This document shows positions 31,901-43,900 of a stretch of 64,000 bases of DNA, piece after piece (position 1 is the stretch's first letter; every line of letters begins with the position of its first letter). The stretch lies in contig CACVBU010000414.1 of the NCBI GenBank assembly GCA_902728285.1, forward strand, positions 248,001-312,000, given 5' to 3'. The translations under genes and the position numbers were made by a program. This DNA comes from Clytia hemisphaerica (lineage: Eukaryota; Cnidaria; Hydrozoa; Leptothecata; Clytiidae). The notes beneath the pieces are model-generated. The model had not been told where the DNA came from. It saw nothing but the letters and a program-made list of their open reading frames with translations, and searched no databases.

Positions 31901-34900
31901 CCAGAGAGATTTTAAAAGAATTTGACAAAAATCCAACTTTTTTGAGACTTTGAGACCGTGTTTTGAACATTTTTGGTCAACGAGTGATCCAAGAACCTCC
32001 AAATTTGGTCCTGTTTTACTTTATTATTTTAATTGATTTGAAGTTTTACCACTGGGTACCTTTCTATCATTCAGTCAGGTTCGCGCAGCTATGAAGGAGC
32101 TTCTAACTCCTTCTAGATCCGGAAATATAAGCCTTTAAAGTTTGAACTAGCGATTTTCTTAAAAGAACTTAGAAAAAAACGACCGTGGGCACGGAAAGGG
32201 TTAAATGGACATTAAAGTAGTAAAATGTAAACATTGCGCGAACCACGTGTCATTAAAGAGATCAATCAAAATCACGTGTCCAAAACAAACTTGTAAAACA
32301 ATTGAACAATCAAACTTAGCCATATTTGGTTTGATTTTTTATTTTGACATGTGACATTTGTTTTGATTTTGTATCCGCTGCATACAGTTTGTTTACAAAT
32401 TTCGCAAGTACTATTATGTCCATATCACTATGATGATATCATTCCAGTAAAAACATTCAATAAACTTTTAAATAACCAGACCTACCTGAAGAGGTAGATT
32501 CAATCCAACTTTGGGTAAAATCTTTGAAGCAAAAGATCCTGCAAAATAGATATATTCATCATTGCCTATAATTAACTTGTGAATTTAATCAAAAGATTTT
32601 TAGAGTCAAAACTGAACATAACTTTTTTGTTTAAACCAAACAATAACAATCATTGGGAAATCTGACGGCTAAAAATGAGACTGTGGACAATACCTGAGGA
32701 ATTCATTTTACCTACGTTGTCAAAACATGAAGACTGCCCAGGGACGGAACTCTAAAAATAGCTATATCTATTATTCATGATATTCGTGACGTAATTTTTT
32801 ATACGGAAGCTCCCAAATAATCCCGGACGTTATTGCTTGAATTCAAAATTAGTGGCAAAAACAAGTCTTTTTGGGTACTTCCTTATGGAGCATTACGTCA
32901 TGAATATAAAGATTTATACTGTAAGTATACCTTAAGAGTTTTTGTTACCTCAGCAGTAGTCAGAGGCCGAGTTTTCAAAGAAAATATCAACTTCTGACGA
33001 CCAATTGAAAAGAATTTATCACGCACGTGTTAATCTAGAATCACTGTAGGAAGAATCAAAGATGAAGAGCAAATATTACTATATTAATGTCTAGCAGACT
33101 GTATCAGTATGCATGTTAGCCCGGGGTCCCCTTAAAGTTTTTTTTATAGACTAGATGGTGCGATTAAGTGGCCCGGTAGTATATGGTAATATGCTTTTGC
33201 TTAGGCGGACTGTTTTACAGATTTAAGTTGTTTTTGCAAGGTAAAAACAGTATGAAGCAATGTTTTTATTTGAGAATAAGGGATTGCAAAACTGTTATTT
33301 GTGTTTGTTTCTCATTTTTGATTATATCTGTCAACTCCAAGTAATTTTATTGTTATTTGGATTTTTAACATTTTTTTTCAAAATGCCGACCTCGCCAAAT
33401 GCTCCTAGTGTACTTCACTGGGCTCAGCGTCATAAAAATTATCAAAAAGCAAAGTTCAGCCAAAAGTAGACTCTAATCTATATGCATGTTTACTATTGAC
33501 GAATTCCCTCAAAAGCCTCCTAGTGTAATTAATATGAGTTTCTCCACGAACATATTGGAACACCCATCTCCTTTCTTTTTTTTGAAGATAGCACTAGTCT
33601 GTCCAAATATAATTGGCAGTGGAAACAAGAATGCCTGTAACTTTTGATAATCAAATATAATTATGGAAATTTTTTTGCTTGTTTCAGAGAATCAAAAGCG
33701 CTATATTTGAATGTATTTTTGGTTGAAAAATTCGCGATTTTTATCGGTTAAATTTGCGATCGTAAAAATTGAACTTTTTTTCTACTTATGCTATAACTTT
33801 CATTTTTACACCAGTGGTAGTTCAACTTTAGGTTAAGAAGTTTGTTAAATTTCAAGGCAAACAGAAAAGTCCTTCGGAAGATATGGGACCCGAAATACCC
33901 CTTGGTAGCACTTTTTTGTGAAACATCAAATCTCCAACTTATTACTAAAAACGGGGGTAGTGATAGTTTTTCTATCATAACACATTTTACGATCTCTTTA
34001 ATGACCTCATAGCCAAACTGTGCTTAGTGTTTTGGGAATTAGCAAAGTTCTTTAATGACTTAAAAATAACAAAGGCAATATAAGTTCATGCTTATCTTTT
34101 CAATAAAATCACTTCGTTTCGAAATAATCAATGATACCAATGCACCAACACTTAACATTTTCCAACTTTTAATTGCACTGTTCAAAAAAGATAACATAAC
34201 CCCCGTTTTTAGTAATAAGTTGGAGATTTGATATTTCACAGAAAAGTGCTACCAAGGGGTATTTCAGGTCCCATATCTTCCGAAGGACTTTTTTGTTTGC
34301 CTTGAAATTTAACAAACTTCTTAACCTAAGGTTGAACTACCACTGGTGTAAAAATGAACGTTATAGCATAAGTAGAAAAGAAGCTCGATTTTTGCAATCG
34401 CAAATTTAACCGCTAAAAATCGCGAATTTTTGAACCAAAAATACATTTTAATATAGCGCTTTTGATTCTCTAAAACAAGCAAAAAAAATTTCCATAATTA
34501 TATTTGATTATCAAAAGTTACAGGCATTCTTTTTTCCACTGCCAATTATATCTGGACAGACTTTAGCTTCGTTGCCGCCTCGTTAAAATCATAAAATGAA
34601 GCAATAAATTCTGATGGTATACCTCTTGGGAAAACTTTACTAACGATGACAAAACTTCGACAAAATCCTCAATGGTTCAACTCTTTTTAAATCTTTAATT
34701 TACATTATGAGGAAGATAAGAGAAGCAAAATACTTCGTCAACCTGTTAAAACTCCGGCTAATATTTTGAAATTTCGACTCAAAAGTATGAAATATTTTAG
34801 TGAGTATGGGATTCACATAAAGACATTCTTATAACACAGGCTCTGAACTTTCACATGCCATTTTTTTAAGCTAAGGAAAAATTTATTCAAACGATAAAAG

Positions 34901-37900
34901 AGACTACGCACCGTAGAAATTCTGCAGATGAACGTTGTAAAATGTTGACAAAATTTCTTGCAAACTTATATTAAAGTGTTTTCAAGCTGATTCAAAGTTT
35001 TTAATTGCGAAATTTAAGGAAAAAAATTTTTACTGAGTTATGTCGGATATTTAGTATCGAATTTAAAATACAGGGGCAACGAAGCTCACTTCAAAGGGAC
35101 AATAAAAGATAGATGTCCAGTTGTTTATATGGTCATGGTTTCTTTCAAAAGAAATTTTCTACATGATTCCCAAATGTATAACCGTAATTACTAAACTATC
35201 AATCATGGTAATGTTACTTCAATGGAATCATAGTCATTATAAAAGACCGCCGTCTAGATTCTTTATTGTTAACTGTTCAACGTAAATGAGTTTGTGTGTT
35301 TTCAACGCAGATGAGATGGAGTTTTTATAAGATACTATAATAATTGGTCATTTGATGTAATAAAAATGACGCGTTCTTTAGAAAAAGTAAAAAAATTGTT
35401 TTATTACTGGTTAACGACCAACCAAATCAAATAAGAGCTTGTAAAAACTCCATCTCGTCCCTTTCAACGACGCAAATAAAAATATCAACTTTGGACTCAA
35501 TCCAAGATCTTGGATTGTCGTTACTCTTCTCTGCGTTGATTGCGCGCTGAATAGAATCTCGATTGGTCGTCACAGGTCGGGATATGATTTAGCATGTTAT
35601 TTTCACGGTTTCCAATCAAATAAATGTATTTTTTACCTGGTGTAATAACGATAGCTTTAGCTTCATATTCTCCTTTATTAGTGCTGACAGTGCATATTTT
35701 TCCTGGACGAATATTTTTTACTTGCTCCCCGTCTTTCAATACGCCTCCTGCTTTCATAAACAATCGCTGTTATAATGAAAAGAAAATTGAAAGGTTCAAA
35801 AATTATATTTACAGTTAAACTCGAAACAACTCCTTATTTCGCTGCGGCCCGATTTTATTTTTCGCCACAGTGTAATATTTATACTGTGATGCTCACGGCA
35901 AGTAACAATAGGGTACAAGGAGAAAAACAATCTGTAAAATTACTTCCCAATGTCCGAATTTTGATTTAGGGGAGGGTGGTCAATCAAGGGACGTGCCTAC
36001 GCTTTGCATTTTTTTTTTAATTTTCGTTTTTAGTTTTTTTTTTCTTGTTCTCCGGGAAAAGTGACGAATTTGAAATTTCAGGTCGGGCAAAAGTGACGAA
36101 AATGCCTCTAGGTGATGAAGTTTTTCCCCGACAAAAGAAAACCCCAATTAAATAAAACTCCGACATTTTTTTCCCCGATAAGGTATTTGAAAAACATCAA
36201 TTTGAATCATTATTTCATTCGCGATCTAGAATAGGAGTCACAGCAGAAACATCAAAATTGTAAAAATAGTTTACAGCTGGAATATCAACGCTACGACGAA
36301 ATCGTGAAAAAACTTTTTTAAACCAAAGGTTAGATTTGATTTGTAAATTGAGTCCACAATCTCTTTTCATTTGTTATTCCTCTTTCAAACCCTAGCGTGT
36401 GCAATGTCGTGGCTCGCATGAAGTCAAAGAGTATAGGTTTTTTTGATAAAATTGAAGAACACAAAATAGCTTTCTTTCTCTATATTATGGTATCACTTTT
36501 TTTGTGGTTCTCTTTTTGACAATATTTTATAAAGTATTGCTAGTTCTGTTGATTTTATTCATAAACTAACGTCACCCTCTTATTGATCACGGTTGTGATT
36601 ACACTTTTTTAGTCCGTCAGCTAGGACCTAAAAATTCGGTTTTTCGTCTCCGGAATGGGAGTAATCCTAAGGTGGTTTTTTTTGTATCGTTAGACATCCT
36701 AGTTTTGGAACAAGTTGGTCGACCAGATAAAATCGTTAGCTTAATATGATTTTCAGGCCCAAATGTGTGGCTCGGTGGTATGAAATTACAGCAAAAAATT
36801 CGCTTTTCTAGGGGGTCTGGCTAGCTTTATTCTGCTATAACTTTTGATCTAATAGTGTTTTGTGCTTGAAATTTGGAGGAGTTTTTCATCATTATATGTT
36901 AAATTCGATGGCAAAAATTATTTTTCAAAAATTTGTGGTGGGGACCTACAACTGGCCCTTTGAGGCCGGTGAAGACCTAAAAATGAAATTTTCACACATG
37001 AGCTATATTTCTGAGCGTATATCATGATGAACTGGCTGAAATATCTTGAAAATGCTTTGAAATAGTTCACTAACATGAAATATATAAAAAAAATTATATA
37101 CTGGTCCTAATTAGTCAAAGGTAAGGAAAGATAGAACTCAAAATTCTCAAAAAATCACTTTTTTAGCATTTTCTATACAAAAAATGTCATATCTTTTCAT
37201 TGAATGATCAAAATCACTTGAAGTGTTAAAGAATGTTTTCTTTACTGAACCCAAACTAGAAAAAAGGGGTAGGGTCCCAAGACAGGCCCTCAAAGGCGGA
37301 ATAGGGCTGCTGGTTAGAGAAGATCACTTCATTTTTATCATAATAATTATCGTCCATTATCTCTTTTTCTTCACAATAATATCACAGCAATTAACACGTT
37401 TTATATGCAGTGCAGTCGATTTTGTAACATGTTTTGTGTGGGAAACACGCCCTGGATACTTTCATATTTTACAATCAAATTATGGTCTCAATATTTATAA
37501 CTAGTGACAGTGTAAAGACTAACAACGTTACGGTTATGTTTTTCTTGATTGGCTGAATTTTAGACATTTATATTCGATCCACAAAATCTTGGCTTTTCGT
37601 GTTTTTCTTTATAATCGATTAAAGATACTTCTTATTATTTCAGATTGAAATGAAATTTAATAAATAGATAAGATGTTTTAACCAAACAAGTAAGAAAAGG
37701 AAAAAGGATGATGAAGAAGATTGGGTTCCAGAAGGCAAAAAGAAAAGGGTAGTTGCAAAGAAGAAATCCAATTACGCAGGTGAATCTTACTTTATACACA
37801 TTTTACGGACTCTAGCGAAGACTTACCCTCTTCTGAAACATGGAAGAAACTGTTGGAAGCCGCTCGAATTCGAAACGATGAAAACGTATTGGAGTTAAAA

Positions 37901-40900
37901 CATAGTGTGCACCCCCCCCCCCCAAGAGGGGGGGGGTTAATTTCTTTAGGTGGGACTTTGGGTGTTTTGGAAAAAGTTAAAGTAAAATTTCTTATTTTCA
38001 GATTTTATGATATATTTTTTTATATATTTCATAAATGTATATAATAGACATATTAATATATCATATGTAATATATTGCATCTTCATATTACGGTAAAGAA
38101 ATTTTGTTTTGTTCCTCGGATTAGAATATTTTTTTTGTTTTTAGCTGGGATCTGGGAGTCTGGGCTGAAGGTGGGAATTTTAGGATAAGGTGGAACCTGA
38201 ATTTTCAGGTGGGACCTGGAACCCCCTTGCACACTATGAGTTAGAAATTCAACGTACTGCTGATGGTGGAATATATACGGATGATTACCCTGATATATAC
38301 TATCATTTGAAGTGTGGAAATACATACACCCACTGGAAGACTTTAGATAACATTTTAAAAGTAAGTATATTTTAATAACTGACAGTTTGTCACAGAGTTC
38401 TTGGTTTAACTAACCCAAGAGAATCCGCAAGTCACCACTGACTTATTTTGAATGATATGATACAAGTGTATAAGAGAGCAACTATGCTTTTGATATCAAA
38501 GTCGATAAAAAATGTTTAGAAGTAAAAATTATAAATACAAATTTGTTACGCTTTTTCAGAACGTTATATAGTTCGCGAGGGGATTACGTCATTATCGATA
38601 AAGATGGCAACTTGTATAACTTCGGAAATAAATTTGTTTTCTCAATTAAACCAAAGACAAAAATATTCAAATCCTTTATTCACGACTCAGAGATTTACTC
38701 CATTATTGGCTGCGTTTAGACCAACTGGCATTTGTAATTTGGCTTTTGCTCATGAGGGATTCGATTTTAATAGCTTTTCCATTGTATTTTCTGTCATGGC
38801 ATTTAAGGAATCGTCTTTTTAGAGTCATTACTGAAAAGGTGATTCCCTCAAGTTCAACTTTGACAGATCAAACAATGAAAAGCAAGGAATTTCTCAAAAA
38901 CTGCAGTCATTAAGACTGAAACTTTTTGCCGTAGGGCTAGGCTATGGCAAATCTTGCAAATTTTACAATCTATAGAAAGAACTGAATAAAAAACGTGCAA
39001 ATACTTAAAAAAATCAAAAATGTCATTTTTTCACTTTGTTTTGGTTCCTTTGTTTGATTTGAAATGCCAGAAAAGGGGATTCCTTTGCTCAAAATGGCAT
39101 TTCAAATGCCAACGAAATGCCAACACACTGGCATCATTAGGCATTTGACAAACCGAACAATTGCGCGGAACAATAGAATTCAAAAGAATAATGCAAGCAA
39201 TTACAAATGTCAGGCTGGTCTAAACGCAGCCATTGATGATATCGGTGTTTCACATTTCAATTATCAAAATTTATGCAATTACTCGAACCATTTCCACTAA
39301 AATGTAGCAACAGGAATAGAATATATATTTTTCCAGATAAATATTCCTTACAGGGATGTCAACATACTGTATTTTGCATGAAAGGATTAATAAAAAAATT
39401 GGTGACACATACGAATCATGCAAAGATAGGATTGAGCCTCATGTTCTAAAGAAATACCAAAAACAATGTATCCTACTCAAAAAATTTTTGTATCAAGAAA
39501 TAGATATCTTTGTGGCAGAAGAGGATGAATGTTCATAGCCTAGAAATCTAAGCTAGTTTGATTCAGTCACTTGTGATAACTCTGATGGTTAAGTCGTGAC
39601 TGAATAACTAGTAGTCCAAGGCAAACCTAAAATCCGTAAATATAAAAAATCTTTAAAGCGCCGAAAACGCTATATTGCCATAAGCCGTGTGTCCTAGCCT
39701 TGTGAATACGGGCTTAGTTAACTAGGCTAGAATGTTTATTCCCTTGCGAAGAAACTATGATATGCTCAATCTATATCATGTTATAGAAAAAGTACTGCTG
39801 ACGAATTCGTCGATATTTCACAAGAATGCGAGTAGGCAGGTCTTTATGAGAGAGAGAGAACTATATAAATAGGAGCAGATGCTTGGAGAGATTATTATGG
39901 ATAGGCTTTATTGGATTTATGATTGGAATGTCGAGCCACTCTATCGCGGGGATATTGATCTTCTGATGATACAGGTCCAAAAAGAATAATAATAATAACA
40001 TTGACGAATAAGGAAAAGGGATAAGAAAATATGTAAATAAATAAATTTGTAATGCGATCTTCTGTTCTGTAAATTACTCTAATTTCATGATACTCGCGGT
40101 TTATAATAGCAACAACATACCTGACATTATGAGGAAGTACTGGAAATATTTTCCAAGTGTTTTATAGCTTATAGGATTTTAAGCAATAGTATTTTAAGCT
40201 AGGCCTTCAAGATTCTTACAGAATTCAATAATGATTGTGTTTCATACAGTAATGCACTTTTATTTTTCCTTGCTTTTTGATACTAAACCGTTAAAAAAAA
40301 TTATCCCAAAAAGATAGTAGGTGAATACAAATTCAAAATATCATGTTTTGATGTCCAAATCAACATCTTACCTTCATTATCTAATATGCCTTCATACGTC
40401 ATATAAATTTTGTTATAGTATGTACTAGATTAAACTACATATTGTTCATTTACCATCCATAACCCAATGATACTTTCACGTCCTTCTCCTAGCAACTTGA
40501 GTTTTTCGTACAACACTTTATCGCTGTTGATCTTCTTGTTTAAGGGCTCTGACCATAGTGAATTTTTCATAATTGCTGTGTTTAAAATGTGTTTTCTGAC
40601 TGATGTAACCAACAAAACTATGGCATGTTATACATTTTCTATTAGACAAACTATTCCTGAATCTGAAAATTCAAAAATTGCATTGAAAAAGTTTGATGAA
40701 GAAGAAAATGAAGACTTTTGCGAGGAAGAGTATTTCAACTTTGAAGAGCTTAGTTTCGGCGAAGAAAAAACATTTTGAAAATTTTTTCGCAGTAAATGGT
40801 GTATCTTTTACCGAACAATAAAATTTTTTGCGGAAAATTTTTGTAAATGCTTCTTTGTCTCGAAATCTTCAAAATAGTGGTTTTTCATCAATTTTTCATC

Positions 40901-43900
40901 TGGATTTTGCTTAAAAAAACAGTCATAACTTTTGACACATCTTTTTAGAAAAATTTTCCGCAAAATTTAAAATAGTTCAATTCTTTGCGGACAGTTTGAA
41001 AAAAAGTTCGAAACAAAAAGGTTAATTACCCATTAAAACTTAGCACTTTTTATAAAAGAAGGTGATGCAACATATTATTAACGTCTTTTTAAAGTTCATA
41101 ACGTCATTTTTGCAATCAAGTTCTTAATTACTCTTAAGGGATTTGATTAAAAAGCAATTTATAAAGGCAATTCTTTGTTAAAAGTGTTAAAGAATCTAAA
41201 ACATAACTTATGTTCAGATACTAAAATCAATTTTCTGACTATGGTCAGAGCCCTTAAGCAATCTTTGTAGATTTTCCAGACCTTCGTATTTTCCATTTGG
41301 TCTTCGTTCAATCCCCCTTCTGCTTCTAATAATGACAAGTTATCCATCATTTCTTCCTCTTGCGCAGCTTCTTTTAAAAACTTATCATATGCTTCTGTAC
41401 CAAGTGTTTTCCAGACGGGCGTATAGGAGCTATACTCTCCAGGCATGTGTTGCTCTAACCCTGTTGGGGCTGGGTCAAATAAACAAATTAACGTTACAGA
41501 TCCTCCTTCATTGATAAACACTTCATGTCGATTTCTTAATGGTCGTTTTTCCAATGTATCAGGATCAGTACGCCACTCGGTTTCATCACAATCGGTAGTC
41601 TCGTTCAAATAATACAATGTATTATTATCAAGAACACACCATTCACTCCATTGCTGCTTATCAGCTGTAACATACGGATGTTTGGCAAACCTGACAGAAG
41701 CATTACCAATAACATTATAACAAATATTTGGCTCGGTTTGATAATCATATCCCATCTTGAAAACGGGTTTATTTTCGTAATTCAATAAAAGACCCTTTGT
41801 GTCGAACATAGTAGTCCGAAATATTGATATTGGTTGATTTTGAATTGACAATAAGGTCTTATCACGATGAACAAAGATTCTTCGACTAAGATATTGAGGT
41901 GTAAGAATGTATCTTACTGCACGGACGTATTTTTCATTTCGTACGATCAATTTTTTTCCATGAGCACGCTCACCAGGAGCAGATATTTGAATCAACTGGC
42001 ATTTTCCTTTCAATTCCAATCGTGCTCCGAATTCTTTTGGGATATAAATATGTGTTGGAGCAATTATACTCAAAGACTTATCGCTGCTATTCGAAAAGAA
42101 CCTTGCATTTCCTTCAACCAATGAGACAATATGTCCATCATTCGGCACAAATCTTATCGTTCCACCATTTTCCGTGTTGTAACGAGTGTAATCAAGACCC
42201 TCGGCACTTTTATCTCGCGTCACCAATTTTGATATTGATACAGTATCATTATAATGCTCCCAAGTACAGTTAAATATTTTGCCTTCACTCGTGATGATAT
42301 TTCAACTAAATGAAACCAAAACATCATACAGAAAGTCGATAAAATCGTTATATTAGATGGTTTTTGAACTTAAATTTCACCAGCTTCCCTGAGGACAATA
42401 CATGTTTTTTTTATAAGCATTGCACTTATAAGCATATCTAGGCTCAGATATGGGGAAAATTAAGCATAAGCATTACTTGAGCCTACTTTTTTTCCTGATT
42501 TTGGCTTTTTTTGGCTGGAATTTTACGGATTTTCAGTATTTCCCTAAATTTATTCTTTAGATTTAAGCATCCCCTCAAGCATTTTTCAGCCTGAGCCTGT
42601 TTTTGGATTTTTGTATGCTTATAAAAAAAACATGTACTGTAAACATTTCCTTCAGATTTATTTTATCTACTTGTCTATATATAAACTATTCTTTGCTTTT
42701 GAGACTATTCAAAATATCTCTGAAAACTTGAAAATCGGATCAGGAATAAACATAGCATTTTTAGCCTCAGACGGCGTTTGAGAGCCAGTCTTGGGACCCT
42801 ACCCCTTTTTTCTAGTTTGGGTTCAGTAAAGAAAACATTCTTTAACACTTCAAGTGATTTTGATCATTCAATGAAAAGATATGACATTTTTTGTTTAGAA
42901 AATGCTAAAAAAGTAATTTTTTGAGAATTTTGAGTTCTATCTTTCCTTACCTTTGACTAATTAGGACCAGTATATAATTTTTTTTAAATATATTTCATGT
43001 TAGTGAACTTTTGTGAGCTCTTTCAAAGCATTTTCAAGATATTTCAGCCAGTTCATCATGATATACGCTCAAAAATATAGCTCATGTACGAAAATTTCAT
43101 TTTTAAGTCTTTGCTGGCCTCGAAGGGCCAGTTGTAGGTCCCCACCACAAATTTTGAAAAAAATGAATTTTGCCAATGCCATTGAATTTAACATATAATG
43201 ATGAAAAACTCCTCCAAATTTCAAGCACAAAACACTATTAGATCAAAAGTTATAGCAGAATCAAGCTAGCCAGACCCCCTAGAAAAGCAAATTTTTTGCT
43301 GTATTTCATACCACCGAGCCACACATTTGGGCCTGAAAATCACATTAAGCTACCGATTTGATCTGGTCGACCAACTTTTTCCAAAACTAGGATGTCTAAG
43401 GATACAAAAATTCCGGAGACGAAAATTTCACCTATCTGACCGACGAGATGATCTGGTTTGAATAATCTTTAAAACTACTGTCCAAATCTCATTTCGAACA
43501 AATTCTTCTTTAGTGAGATATGACGCTTTTACTACACCCTGTTGGAGTTTAAAAAAAGTCGAGATGCATCATTTTTATCACCAAAGAGTTAATTAATTTT
43601 TGATTGACAGGTCTGTTTTTTTGTCACTTTGACCTATGTCAATTTGACCTATGCAGCTTGGAAATCAATTATCTCATTAACAAAAGGCTTTTCAAAAGAA
43701 TTCTTTCAGCAGTGGAAAGAAGAATGATTTTGCTTTCTTTTGCATTAAAAATTTAGATTTTTTCATCTTTCTTTCAATTTGAAATTAACGTTACTTTTTA
43801 GTGAAGTAATTATGAGAAAATTTACTTAATCTATACCTTTGCTTACTTATGATTTGATATCTCTTGAATCGGAAATTCTCTTGCAATGATTTTTTGACCG

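Larger units (their letters stand above)
37690..39300 (+). pseudogene. Unknown gene, exons split by two MITEs
   Basis: Four coding pieces are visible. 37690-37779 is Lys/Asp-rich (KKRKKDDEEDWVPEGKKKR) and ends at a donor-like GCAG/GTGAAT. 37821-37900 (SSETWKKLLEAARI...NVLEL) is cut by a hAT-like MITE. 38239-38360 (IQRTADGGIYTDDYPDIYYH...THWKTLDNILK) continues in frame after conceptual removal of that MITE and ends at AAAA/GTAAGT. 38560-38707 (GDYVIIDKDGNLYNFGNKF) is cut by a second MITE and continues at 39235-39300 to TAA. Phases between piece 1 and 2 would need a 41-base intron, and between 3 and 4 they are off by one base. The gene therefore appears decayed or misassembled. I do not recognise the protein. 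Confidence 0.55.

Noticed and set aside
40467..40778. 103-codon + strand ORF with an acidic C-terminus
   Set aside because: It spans the boundary of the TTAA element and the antisense of the cupin-like exon, so it cannot be one gene.
36613..43443. Polinton/Maverick interpretation of the long inverted repeats
   Set aside because: No DNA polymerase B, integrase, packaging ATPase or capsid-like frame is visible and the span is too short.
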